Positions 23,473-31,224 of a DNA stretch of 41,790 bases are shown piece by piece; position 1 is the stretch's first letter, and every line of letters begins with the position of its first letter. The notes under the pieces are model-generated. The model searched no databases and was not told the origin of the DNA. It saw nothing but the letters and a program-made list of their open reading frames with translations. Position numbers and translations under genes: made by a program. Source of the stretch: a virus; IMG/VR virus record IMGVR_UViG_3300025010_000120, positions 1-41,790 of that record; one strand, 5' to 3'.

Positions 23473-24473
23473 GTTATAACCAACTCCTTCATGTATTTTT
23501 CTTTCAACCTGTAAGAATTACACCACTTCAACCAACCCAAATATGATTGAGTCGAGCATCTATCAGAATAAGTTAAAGTTCTTTTTTTCTGGAATTTACG
23601 CATCTTCCGTTTGAAATTTAAGCAAGTTGATTTCCTTAATAATACATAATCCCTAAATATGCGATACCCTAAGAAATCAATTCCTCTCACATCAACAGGA
23701 AATACTTGATAATTACCTTTGAGTTCTAATTTAAGTTCTCCAAGATAACCTTTTATTTCTTTTAAAAGTGCATGTAATTCTTCTTTTGAATTAGATAGTA
23801 TAACTACATCATCCATATATCTGAAAACATATTTACAGTGTTTTACTTCCTTTAACCAATGGTCAAAGTTACTCAGGTATATATTTGCGCTCCATTGAGA
23901 TAAATAGTTACCAATTGGGATACCTGTATCGTTAGACATTTCAACACTGTCTATTATTTCGTCAATTAACCATAATAAATCTTGGTCTTTAAATATCCTG
24001 CGATATTTTTGTTTTAGGATTTTGTGATTAATAGATGGATAATATTGACGAATGTCAAACTTCAAACAGTATTGAGCATATGCCTTATTTTTTAATGCAC
24101 GTTTGACTTTACTTAATCCTTGGTGAATACCTCTCCCTTTGATTGAAGAAAGAGTATTTGATACTAAAGTTTTAAGCAAATAAGGTTCGATGATTTGCAA
24201 GATTGCCCACTGTACAATCCTGTCTGGATAATATGGTAGTTTATAAATCTCCCTTTCTTTTACTCTGTCCCATTTTTTAAATACCTCATATAGACTTGTT
24301 TTGTACGTCTTATTTATAAGCATTTCTTGGATTTGTTTAAGATAATAATCCTCGCTATCATTAATCATTTTTACGTCTTTGTAAAAACTCTTACCTTTTC
24401 GTGCATTTTTATGCGCCAATCTTAGGTTTTCTAAATCATAAATTTTCTCATATAAATTACCAATTCTTTTCAT
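23469..24473 (-). CDS. DGR reverse transcriptase
   Basis: The protein has 334 residues from ATG 24473 after AGAAGGAATGCA. RT motifs: fingers with RVKEREIYKLPYYPDRIVQW (motif 1/2), FDIRQYYPSI (139-148, catalytic Asp), GIPIGNYLSQWSANIYL (184-200), YRYMDDVVIL with YMDD (219-222), and GIDFLGYRIF. The IGxxxSQ signature in motif 4 is diagnostic of DGR enzymes, as opposed to retrons or group II introns. It uses the TR RNA as template with adenine-specific errors; the cDNA replaces the VR. The TR lies 127 bases upstream. Confidence 0.95.
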   Translation of the reverse strand: MKRIGNLYEKIYDLENLRLAHKNARKGKSFYKDVKMINDSEDYYLKQIQEMLINKTYKTSLYEVFKKWDRVKEREIYKLPYYPDRIVQWAILQIIEPYLLKTLVSNTLSSIKGRGIHQGLSKVKRALKNKAYAQYCLKFDIRQYYPSINHKILKQKYRRIFKDQDLLWLIDEIIDSVEMSNDTGIPIGNYLSQWSANIYLSNFDHWLKEVKHCKYVFRYMDDVVILSNSKEELHALLKEIKGYLGELKLELKGNYQVFPVDVRGIDFLGYRIFRDYVLLRKSTCLNFKRKMRKFQKKRTLTYSDRCSTQSYLGWLKWCNSYRLKEKYMKELVIT

Positions 24474-24564
24474 TGCATTCCTTCTTGTGCTTTGTATTGT
24501 ACCTGGCCTTCGAGAATTAACCTACCAGCACGGTTTTTAAGTTTTTATGTTTCACCAAGAGGTG

Positions 24565-24742
24565 GGGCAAAATAAATCACAATGTTTTCACCAAAGCATA
24601 AAGGTGTGTGCTGATATTACGATTACGATTACCTGAGCTATTATTCAGATTCCAATAGAATGCTCCCGTATTCGCTCCATTATTCCAATTACTGCCTAAT
24701 TGAGTGACGAAAGTGCCTACGTTTTTCGTAATTATTTTGCCC
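24565..24742 (-). repeat. 11-bp inverted repeat flanking the TR
   Basis: GGGCAAAATAA at 24565-24575 is perfectly complementary to 24732-24742. It would close the TR RNA into one large loop of 156 nt. In the known BPP-1 DGR RNA, flanking spacer sequence is required for cDNA priming, so a structural role is plausible. Confidence 0.7.
24600..24726 (-). other. DGR template repeat (TR)
   Basis: 127 bases align without gaps to the VR at 24773-24899 (offset 173). They differ at 25 positions, all of them plus-strand T, i.e. coding-strand A. All 83 non-A positions are identical, and 19 of 44 adenines are unchanged. Changes are A to G 19, A to T 3, A to C 3. It can be read as TQLGSNWNNGANTGAFYWN, rich in AAT/AAC codons. 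The TR lies within a 55-codon ORF starting at 24744 (stop 24577-24579), probably incidental. Confidence 0.96.
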
Positions 24743-24750
24743 ATATATAA

Positions 24751-24768
24751 TTAATTTTTAAAAATTAA
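24751..24768. repeat. 18-bp palindrome just after the VR
   Basis: TTAATTTTTAAAAATTAA is its own reverse complement and contains the target gene's stop codon. Hairpins or cruciforms directly downstream of the VR are known to help DGR homing. Confidence 0.7.
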
Positions 24769-25994
24769 GCGGAAAGGCGCGCGCCGATACTACGACCACG
24801 ATAACCCGAGCTATTATTCAGATACCAATAGAATGCCCCCGCATACGCTCCATCACGCCAATGACCGCCCAATCGAGCGACGAAAGCGCCCACGCTGTTT
24901 TGGTAATAATAGTCTGCGAATTTTGAACTTGACGTGCCGAGGCACTCGGCAGGGACAAACCCGTAATCAAAGTTGTAATTCAATAAATCTTTTGACATAT
25001 AACCGTTTGCGTGTGCTAATTCTCCAACCTTTATATACTGACCTGTAAAAACATCCGAAACAAAATTTCCATTAATATTGCTAATATAGGCGAATCCATT
25101 ACTTATGTTAAATCCATCTGTCCATTTCCAGATGTTGCCCCAAAAGTTTTCAAATCCACGATAACTTATTGAAACTAATCCGTCTGTGCCGACTGCTCTG
25201 CCTGATTTGTTACCAAGATAAGATGTACCACCAGTAATAATTGAATTATTATCCGTATTTGGTACATCTGGTACATTTGCTACACCTTGACCTATTTTTG
25301 ATTGTGAATTTAAACCTGCGTATTCTACAATCAGCAACATTTGAATAGCACTTACGGCATTAAAATACTGTTGTTGCCAACCTGTACCACGATTAGTTGC
25401 AAGTATCCTACTATTTGGCAATGTTAAATTTTGCGTCAAACCAGAACAAGGTTTAACCCCTGCAATACTGCATAATTTATCTCCAGTAGTAACAGTAAAA
25501 TCTGCAATTTGTTCATCTGCCAATAAATAAGCACTTGCAGAAACGTCATATATCGAACCTTCATAAGCACTAAAATACGCTTTTGTTCTTGTTTTACCAT
25601 TCGCATCATAAAACCACGGATGAAACTTCATACCAGTTAAAGGCAACATACTAATATAAGTGTCAATTGTGTCACTATCTACTAGTTGTCGACTATAATA
25701 AAATGCAGGAATTTCAACCATAACTTGACCATTTGATCCATCTTCGATATATCCAGTATCACCATAATAAGCATTTACTTTTAAGGCATCGGATAAATTA
25801 CAACGTCTCATACCAGCCCAAGGCATAATATTATTAAAATCATTCAATCCATCACCAATGTTTGCTACTTTACCGACAGAATTGCCAATACGAGTTATTG
25901 TGTCTGTCGATATTTTATATCTTATACCGTACTTTGCTACACCCATTTCTGTAATAGGAGCAATAAAGTTTGCACTATACCTAGATTGCGACAT
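24765..25994 (-). CDS. DGR target: phage receptor-binding protein with C-type lectin-like variable domain
   Basis: The protein has 409 residues from ATG 25994 (MSQSRYSANFIAP), after GGGGAGGGAATTTCCT; a GTG at 26012 overlaps the RBS and is rejected. It overlaps the upstream gene by 14 bases. The C-terminal 200 residues fit the formylglycine-generating/C-type lectin fold used by DGR targets: FENFWGNIWKWTDGF, FVPAECLGTS and the variable GGHWRDGAYAGAFYW...NNSSGYRGRS...GAR. It probably sits at the tail tip and its variation alters host binding. The gene lies in the tail-fibre group upstream of the RT. Confidence 0.92.
   Translation of the reverse strand: MSQSRYSANFIAPITEMGVAKYGIRYKISTDTITRIGNSVGKVANIGDGLNDFNNIMPWAGMRRCNLSDALKVNAYYGDTGYIEDGSNGQVMVEIPAFYYSRQLVDSDTIDTYISMLPLTGMKFHPWFYDANGKTRTKAYFSAYEGSIYDVSASAYLLADEQIADFTVTTGDKLCSIAGVKPCSGLTQNLTLPNSRILATNRGTGWQQQYFNAVSAIQMLLIVEYAGLNSQSKIGQGVANVPDVPNTDNNSIITGGTSYLGNKSGRAVGTDGLVSISYRGFENFWGNIWKWTDGFNISNGFAYISNINGNFVSDVFTGQYIKVGELAHANGYMSKDLLNYNFDYGFVPAECLGTSSSKFADYYYQNSVGAFVARLGGHWRDGAYAGAFYWYLNNSSGYRGRSIGARLSA
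24773..24899 (-). other. DGR variable repeat (VR) at the 3' end of the target gene
   Basis: It encodes residues from about VGAFVARLGGHWRDG to GRSIGARLSA at the protein C-terminus. About 16 residues differ from the TR reading (for example N to H, R, D, Y, Y, Y, G, S). Beyond its 3' edge, CCTTTnnGCTT is shared with the TR side but nn is CC here and AT there, fitting the IMH/IMH* polymorphism that makes homing one-way. Confidence 0.95.
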
Positions 25995-26556
25995 AGGAAA
26001 TTCCCTCCCCACTCACAGACGCATCAATCCATATCTGGTTTACGTTAGCTACTGCAAATGTATAACTTTCTTTTGCGGAAAGTTCTACTCCATATACGGT
26101 AGAAGATACATTACTTCCTCCTGCATAGATGTATCCTGAGTTTATACGTTTGGCAATAATCGTTACTTCCCTGCAAGATACACTAGGCAATTGTACCCTT
26201 GTTCCTGCTGTTGTTACGTTTTGTATTATCCCAGTTATCGCAACAATACTACCAGTTAGTTTCATACTCCCTGGACTAGCATCAGTGAATATCTCATTCC
26301 CATTTGCATTTTTATTTACTACAGCATTAGTAGTTCCTGGTGTAGTTTGATCAATATTAACTTTAACATTGCCTAAAGCAGTAACTATATCTGCTAAACT
26401 CTTTACTGTTTCTCCTGTTTTTGTAATTGCATCTCTTAATGCTGATAATTGAATATTTAAATTAGCATTGGTTACAGCAGGAATATTTGTTATTTCTGTT
26501 CTTAGAGAATTTGTTCCTCCAGACAATATATCTGTTAAGGGAATATTTTCAGGCAA
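25981..26556 (-). CDS. tail structural protein paired with the DGR target
   Basis: The protein has 191 residues from TTG 26556 after AAAGGAGTGATATATA. It has an N-terminal helical segment (LSALRDAITKTGETVKSL), then Thr/Asn/Gly-rich beta sequence ending in VNQIWIDASVSGEGISY. It is typical of small phage tail or baseplate fibre proteins, with no catalytic motif. The last 14 bases overlap the DGR target, suggesting coupled synthesis and perhaps joint assembly. Confidence 0.65.
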   Translation of the reverse strand: MPENIPLTDILSGGTNSLRTEITNIPAVTNANLNIQLSALRDAITKTGETVKSLADIVTALGNVKVNIDQTTPGTTNAVVNKNANGNEIFTDASPGSMKLTGSIVAITGIIQNVTTAGTRVQLPSVSCREVTIIAKRINSGYIYAGGSNVSSTVYGVELSAKESYTFAVANVNQIWIDASVSGEGISYVAI

Positions 26557-26619
26557 TATATATCACTCCTTTATATTAATATTTAATTTAACATTATAAT
26601 TTAAAATTATTTTAATATT

Positions 26620-26790
26620 TTAAACCCAAACTCTATCTATATCATTAATAACTGTGATTCCAAATAGTAGGTTAAATAGTCCACCTATTGACAAATTATC
26701 TATAGGTGTGGTAGTATTAATTTGATTATTTATATTAATAATTTGTGTAGGGATTAATTGTTCATTATTTCCTAACCAAACGTATTTCAT
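26620..26790 (-). CDS. small phage protein between collar and fibre genes
   Basis: The gene encodes 56 residues, MKYVWLGNNEQLIPTQI to TVINDIDRVWV. The ATG at 26790 follows AAGAGGTGAT by about 10 bases. The protein is mostly hydrophobic and beta-like. It is short, but its RBS and its place in a tight gene series support it as a real gene. Confidence 0.7.
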   Translation of the reverse strand: MKYVWLGNNEQLIPTQIININNQINTTTPIDNLSIGGLFNLLFGITVINDIDRVWV

Positions 26791-26824
26791 ATTTTAAAAA
26801 TCACCTCTTTTGTGAGAATTTATT

Positions 26825-28186
26825 TTAATACTTAATTACATAGTTCATTACTAAGTAAGGTTGTAAATTATTATGTGCTAAACCACCACCTGTATTGGAA
26901 GTTCCCCAAGTTCCACTACCTGGATCTAATCTCCAATCGTTTGTGAATATATCACTAGTATCTGTATTCGTATTATTCCATGCCGTGAACGTATGATTAT
27001 GTGAAGGCATTTCGGGTGTAGTAAGAGTATGTGTTTTCTCACCACCACTTTCACCTAATGTATCAAATTCTGTTTGTAAAGAATCTAATCCTACTGGTAC
27101 TTTACCTTTTAGATTTGGAATATTAAAAGTAGTACTGCCATTTCCTACACCATAAGTATCACCAATTACATTAAATAATGCAGAATATGTATTTCTTGAA
27201 ATAGCAGATCCATCGCAAATGAGATACCCACTAGGAGAAACAGAACCAGCAAACATTTGAATTGAACCTATTACTACACCATTTGATGCAGAAGCAGGAG
27301 CAAATAGTGTTTGAAATGCTGAATCAATTTGAATTGGTATATCTGATCCTTTTTGCACGATAATTTTACCAACAAGCATTGCATTTGTTGCTACTACTTG
27401 TGGAATTTCAGGTGGCTGACATGCTTTTGCTTGATCTAAACTAGCATCAACATCATAAAGAAATATATGTATTCGTGCAGAATCTATATCTGGTCTACAC
27501 ATACAACGATATACCCATACTACAGCATATTTTCCATCTGTAAGAGTTGATAATGTGCCAGTTTTAGGATCATATTGAGTATTTGGAAATTGAGTTGCAA
27601 TGCTACTAGAAAATGTACCATCACCATTATTTATCCAAAGAAGCATTGTATCTACACTTGAATCTACTGTTGGAAAACTACTACTATATGATCCTTCCCA
27701 TGCTTTTCCTGTATTTATAATAATATTTCTACTTTCTGATACTTCTAAAGTAAGTCCAGATGCTCTCTCAAATCTCCTTGTTTCAATTAATCGTCTGTGA
27801 ATTTTATTTGATAACCCAAGTCCAGGTTCATCCCAATCAATTACTGAGATTCCATCACCTATACGAGCAATAGTATATACTGGAGTATTATTAGACCAAT
27901 TAATATCTAATAAATTAAGAGTAATAACATATTGTGGATTACCATCATTATACTGAGCAATAAGATAGTTTGTAACCATATCAGTAGTTGCTAATGTTGT
28001 TTCTGGAATAGTATATTCTGTTATTAAACCAGTATAATTAGTTGTATTATATAATCTAAAAATACCTTCACTTATTGTAATTGTTCCTAAACCTGTATTA
28101 TAAGTTATTGTTGGTTTTATAATAGTTCCAGAATTTGTTTTTAAATATGAACCAGATAAATTATTAGTATTATTATTTAAAGGCAT
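26825..28186 (-). CDS. tail fibre protein with phage tail collar domain
   Basis: The protein has 453 residues from ATG 28186; its RBS GAGGGGGTG lies at the end of the previous gene. The N-terminal 290 residues are beta-rich fibre sequence. From about residue 302 the tail collar domain is clear: GSIQMFAGSVSPSGYLICDG, TYSALFNVIGDTYGVGNGST, FNIPNLKGKVPVGLD, then HNHTF and a C-terminal HNNLQPYLVMNYVIK. Such proteins are distal tail or short fibre parts. No variable repeat is present here. Confidence 0.85.
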   Translation of the reverse strand: MPLNNNTNNLSGSYLKTNSGTIIKPTITYNTGLGTITISEGIFRLYNTTNYTGLITEYTIPETTLATTDMVTNYLIAQYNDGNPQYVITLNLLDINWSNNTPVYTIARIGDGISVIDWDEPGLGLSNKIHRRLIETRRFERASGLTLEVSESRNIIINTGKAWEGSYSSSFPTVDSSVDTMLLWINNGDGTFSSSIATQFPNTQYDPKTGTLSTLTDGKYAVVWVYRCMCRPDIDSARIHIFLYDVDASLDQAKACQPPEIPQVVATNAMLVGKIIVQKGSDIPIQIDSAFQTLFAPASASNGVVIGSIQMFAGSVSPSGYLICDGSAISRNTYSALFNVIGDTYGVGNGSTTFNIPNLKGKVPVGLDSLQTEFDTLGESGGEKTHTLTTPEMPSHNHTFTAWNNTNTDTSDIFTNDWRLDPGSGTWGTSNTGGGLAHNNLQPYLVMNYVIKY

Positions 28187-28192
28187 ATTATA

Positions 28193-28738
28193 TTACACCC
28201 CCTCAGTTACAAGTAAATTCTTCAAACCAATTGAATTATGTATACAATTTATTGCTTGTGTTGATATAAACCAAGGTTGTAATTCATAATTACCATTACT
28301 AGAATTTACAGGTATTCCTTCATTTAATACAGCATCGGTTCCAAATGATAAATACATATCTGTATCTGAGTTATTAACAATAAGTAGATATTTTCTATTA
28401 GAATTAGCAGGGAGGATGGACGTAGATGTGGTGGATACTTGAATTGTTGTGTGTGTTAATGTTAAATTTGGAAATGCTGCTATTACTGTGCGTTGTACAC
28501 CTAAACCTTGAGGATCTTTTTCGTATGAATTGTTGACTGTAGTACCGTCTGTGGATATGCCTTTTTGAATGATTGCTGTCTTATCTGTCTCCCATGTAGT
28601 ACCATTGAAAAGAAATTCATTGCCAGTATCTATTTCTACAAGTTTATCACCGACATCTGTATGAGTTGGTTTGGTATCAGTTGATAGAGCATAGTAAGTA
28701 TTTAGATGTTTATAGTGTGATGCATTTCTAACAGTCAT
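28193..28738 (-). CDS. tail fibre-associated structural protein
   Basis: The protein has 181 residues from ATG 28738 after AAGAAGGTGATAATTCAAC. It has a beta-rich sequence with GDKLVEIDTGNEFLFNGTTW, a segment typical of phage tail proteins near fibres, and SNRKYLLIVNNSDTDMYLSF resembling a small beta-sandwich in phage virion proteins. The stop lies 6 bases before the collar gene. The exact role is not known. Confidence 0.7.
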   Translation of the reverse strand: MTVRNASHYKHLNTYYALSTDTKPTHTDVGDKLVEIDTGNEFLFNGTTWETDKTAIIQKGISTDGTTVNNSYEKDPQGLGVQRTVIAAFPNLTLTHTTIQVSTTSTSILPANSNRKYLLIVNNSDTDMYLSFGTDAVLNEGIPVNSSNGNYELQPWFISTQAINCIHNSIGLKNLLVTEGV

Positions 28739-28842
28739 GTTGAATTATCACCTTCTTTATTGTTTTTGTTTGGATATAAGGTTATAGAAAAGGCTATTTG
28801 ATTTGTTGAATGATCTTATTGTATTTATTAGAATATTAAGCA

Positions 28843-28877
28843 AAAAATAAAAAAATAGTCTATTAACTAGACTATTT
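28843..28877 (-). terminator. rho-independent terminator after the HEG
   Basis: 10-bp stem 28853-28862/28868-28877, 5-nt loop, TTTTTTATTTTTTG on the minus strand. It insulates the tail-fibre group from the HEG. Confidence 0.88.
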
Positions 28878-28878
28878 G

Positions 28879-30030
28879 TTATTTTTCTATATCTTTTTTA
28901 GTTATACATCTTAATTTTCCATAATCATGTTTTTCTTTAAACTCAGAACAAATTATTTTACTATTATCTATATCGAATATAATCCAAGAATGACCTGTAT
29001 TTAAATAATTTTTTGCTAAATTAATTATTTCTACAATTTTATCATCTAAAGGTAATAAATCATTTTTAGAAATTAATCTAACCATTTTCCAGTCTTTATT
29101 TTTAAAATAATAATATCTTCTTATTTCTTTTTTATCAAATTCTTCTTGTGTCATTTTACCAAAAATTACTCTTAAACCATGCCCTCCACCATCATATTCT
29201 ATATAGATTTTTTCATCTAGAAATGCAATATCTAATAATGATATTTTTGTGGCAAAATTTAATTCACCACCTAATAAATTATGTAAATATATTTGTTGTC
29301 TACTCGTTGGAGTGCTGCCATTTTTACATAAAGAGGCAATACTTTTTTCTACAGACTTTAATTTTATTTCTTCGACTTGCATAGGATTGTCACAACCAAA
29401 TTTATTACGAAAAGTTTGTAAAATTTTATTTTTAACTTCTTTATTTTTACTTGGATTATCTGTACCATATTTTACTAACCATGTTTTAATACTCTTACCT
29501 CGTATTTTATCAGTTTGTAAAGGATAATCTACACCAAAATTATCATTATAATATTGCTTGGATTTTTCTATATAATCATCAGTTTGAAAATAAAATTCTT
29601 TTCCCCAATTAGATAAAGATGTTTCTATCTTTTTTTGTTTAACATTTTCTATTTGAGAATTATGTTCTACTCCATACTTATTTAAATTAGTTTGTTTCAT
29701 TTTATCTTTAGATGATTGTAATTTTGCAACATTATTAACATTATATTTAATTAAATTACTTTCTTTAATTTTTTTACCTTTACATTCTTTACAACAGTCT
29801 TTATGTATTATACCATTTATATTTTGAGTTATATGTTTATTATAACTTTGAGAAAATTTTTTACCACAATAATCACATGTTACTTCAACATAAATTTTTG
29901 CATTTTCTCTTAAATCAAGAACATCTATTACGATTATTTCATTATACTTCCAATTATAACCCTTTGGTTCTAAGAACTTTTTATTATTTGGTCTGCATTT
30001 TATATTAACATATTGAGGTAATATTAACAT
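28879..30030 (-). CDS. free-standing homing endonuclease with zinc finger and PD-(D/E)XK-like domain
   Basis: The protein has 383 residues from the ATG at 30030 (7 bases after AGGAGG; the ATG at 30036 is too close). A CxxC...CCxxC zinc site (CDYCGKKF...DCCKEC) is followed by several copies of a KYG-x-x...Q-x repeat (TNLNKYGVEHNSQ, NFGVDYPLQ, KYGTDNPS, KFGCDNPMQ). The C-terminal nuclease shows SRQQIYLHNLLGGEL, LDIAFLDEKIYIEYDGGGH (D and E) and KNKDWKMVRLI. This design occurs in phage HEGs. It sits behind a perfect promoter and leader element copy 3. Confidence 0.75.
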   Translation of the reverse strand: MLILPQYVNIKCRPNNKKFLEPKGYNWKYNEIIVIDVLDLRENAKIYVEVTCDYCGKKFSQSYNKHITQNINGIIHKDCCKECKGKKIKESNLIKYNVNNVAKLQSSKDKMKQTNLNKYGVEHNSQIENVKQKKIETSLSNWGKEFYFQTDDYIEKSKQYYNDNFGVDYPLQTDKIRGKSIKTWLVKYGTDNPSKNKEVKNKILQTFRNKFGCDNPMQVEEIKLKSVEKSIASLCKNGSTPTSRQQIYLHNLLGGELNFATKISLLDIAFLDEKIYIEYDGGGHGLRVIFGKMTQEEFDKKEIRRYYYFKNKDWKMVRLISKNDLLPLDDKIVEIINLAKNYLNTGHSWIIFDIDNSKIICSEFKEKHDYGKLRCITKKDIEK

Positions 30031-30057
30031 GATCATTCCTCCTGTAGAATTTTATTA

Positions 30058-30137
30058 TCCTGAAGGTTATTAAAATAGGGAAGGGGATTCAGGAAATATC
30101 CCCTTTGTCATAAGTTGATCACACTTATCTATCCCTA
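30058..30137 (-). promoter_or_regulatory. HEG leader RNA element, copy 3
   Basis: Closing helix TAGGG/CCCTA (30133-30137 with 30076-30080), AUAG, hairpin A (30124-30128/30110-30114, 9-nt loop TGTGATCAA), linker GACA, hairpin B (30098-30105/30081-30088, 8 bp, 9-nt loop ATTTCCTGA). Loop TCCTGA pairs with TCAGGA at 30058-30063, extendable to 7 bp. The element begins at the predicted transcription start, so it is the transcript's 5' leader. The loop shares only 5-nt complementarity with the RBS. Confidence 0.68.
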
Positions 30138-30142
30138 AATGT

Positions 30143-30171
30143 ATTATACAATTATATTAGTATTTTGTCAA
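30143..30171 (-). promoter_or_regulatory. perfect consensus sigma-A promoter in front of the HEG leader
   Basis: TTGACA (30166-30171), 17-base spacer, TATAAT (30143-30148). The predicted start near 30136 coincides with the leader RNA's closing helix. The HEG thus has its own transcript within the late structural module. Confidence 0.9.
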
Positions 30172-30188
30172 TAATTATTTCTTAATTT

Positions 30189-30413
30189 CTATTTTTTTAC
30201 TATAATATTATCTTCTAATTTATTAGTTCCTAACGCATTAAAATTAAATATATAATTACCAATTTCATCAATTATATATTCTGATTCTATAAAATCACCT
30301 TTTATATTTATAACATCTCCATCAGCAACCATTACTTGACCATTAACTAGAATATATATAATTTCATCATGTTTTTCAAAAATAAGAAATTTACCTTTCT
30401 TTATATCTACCAT
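30189..30413 (-). CDS. small hypothetical protein after the tail tube gene
   Basis: The protein has 74 residues from ATG 30413 after AAAGGAAGTGAATTATT. It is a beta-rich small protein (FEKHDEIIYILVNGQVMVAD...GNYIFNFNALG). It is the last gene of the head-tail module before the HEG. It may be a small virion or tail-assembly protein; no family recognised. Confidence 0.6.
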   Translation of the reverse strand: MVDIKKGKFLIFEKHDEIIYILVNGQVMVADGDVINIKGDFIESEYIIDEIGNYIFNFNALGTNKLEDNIIVKK

Positions 30414-30434
30414 AATAATTCACTTCCTTTATTG

Positions 30435-31208
30435 TTATTCTATAATATCAATAATAACCATTTGGTTAGAAGAGTTTGGAAATGCTTCGCAATTAAAATC
30501 AAATACAGAAGGTTCGCCCTCAGAAGCATTTTCGATGGTAAATGAACTTGCAATCTTAATTTTTGGCATAGTAAACCTTGCAGGTAAATCAACACCGTCT
30601 GTTTCTCTCCTCCAAAGAGTATCTGCCTCAATTTTATAATAACCTGCAAATTTACCAGATTCAATTACAATTTCTTTTGCAGTTGCAGCAGAATCATAAT
30701 AATAATCTACTATTACTTTATCTCCTGCAATTAATTCATGAGAAAGTACAGTACCAGCAAAAGTAAGTGTTTTTGAGGCAAGTTGATAACCATTAGTTGC
30801 ATTTGAAGGTATTGCAATACCAATATCATCACCATTTACAGTTAAAAATACAAATAAAGGTGTTGCTGTTGCAACAGCAGGAGTTTCCGTAGTAGTAACT
30901 TCTTTAGAACTATTTAAAGTTAATACTTCTTTTTTATGTACTTTGACAACTTTAGTAGTAACTGTAGTACCTGCTAACATTGCCAAAGATTCTGGTGATA
31001 TCAGACTATCTTGCATTTTATACATTACTTCTTTATTACTCTCCCACATTAATCGCTTGGGATTCCCAGCACCTCCACGGGCATAACTGGCATCGGCAGT
31101 TATCTCGGTAGATGATGTCTTGAGACTTTCTAAATAAAGTACAGGTTTACCAGTAGCAATTTCTTTAAAAACAACATTAGATATTTCTCTAGTACCAAAT
31201 CTTGCCAT
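30435..31208 (-). CDS. probable major tail tube protein
   Basis: The protein has 257 residues from ATG 31208 after AAGGAGGAATTAATT. It has an N-terminal beta segment (MARFGTREISNVVFKEI), an insertion rich in Thr/Val/Ala at 80-175 (possibly an Ig-like or display loop), and a C-terminal half with KFAGYYKIEADTLWRRE and SFTIENASEGEPSVFDFN, a pattern seen in tail tube-like phage proteins. It follows the neck genes, as expected. No sheath gene is seen beside it. Confidence 0.6.
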   Translation of the reverse strand: MARFGTREISNVVFKEIATGKPVLYLESLKTSSTEITADASYARGGAGNPKRLMWESNKEVMYKMQDSLISPESLAMLAGTTVTTKVVKVHKKEVLTLNSSKEVTTTETPAVATATPLFVFLTVNGDDIGIAIPSNATNGYQLASKTLTFAGTVLSHELIAGDKVIVDYYYDSAATAKEIVIESGKFAGYYKIEADTLWRRETDGVDLPARFTMPKIKIASSFTIENASEGEPSVFDFNCEAFPNSSNQMVIIDIIE

Positions 31209-31224
31209 AATTAATTCCTCCTTA

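Noticed and set aside
23469-24473. Reverse transcriptase as retron or group II intron enzyme
   Set aside because: The IGxxxSQ motif, the adjacent TR/VR pair and adenine-only differences identify a DGR. No maturase domain or msr/msd-like RNA is seen.
24577-24744. 55-codon frame covering the TR as a gene
   Set aside because: No RBS stands before its ATG, and the TR must stay readable in the same frame as the VR, so an open frame is expected without expression.
24833-25048. Plus-strand 71-residue frame across the VR
   Set aside because: It has no RBS and lies wholly antisense to the DGR target; its arginine-rich reading arises from the GC-rich mutated VR.
28193-28738. A second DGR target among the fibre genes
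   Set aside because: No segment resembling the TR was found at the 3' end of this gene or of the collar-domain gene.
6331-30137. HEG leader elements as group I intron remnants
   Set aside because: There is no P3-P8 core, no interrupted exon at either side, and the genes have their own starts and RBS.
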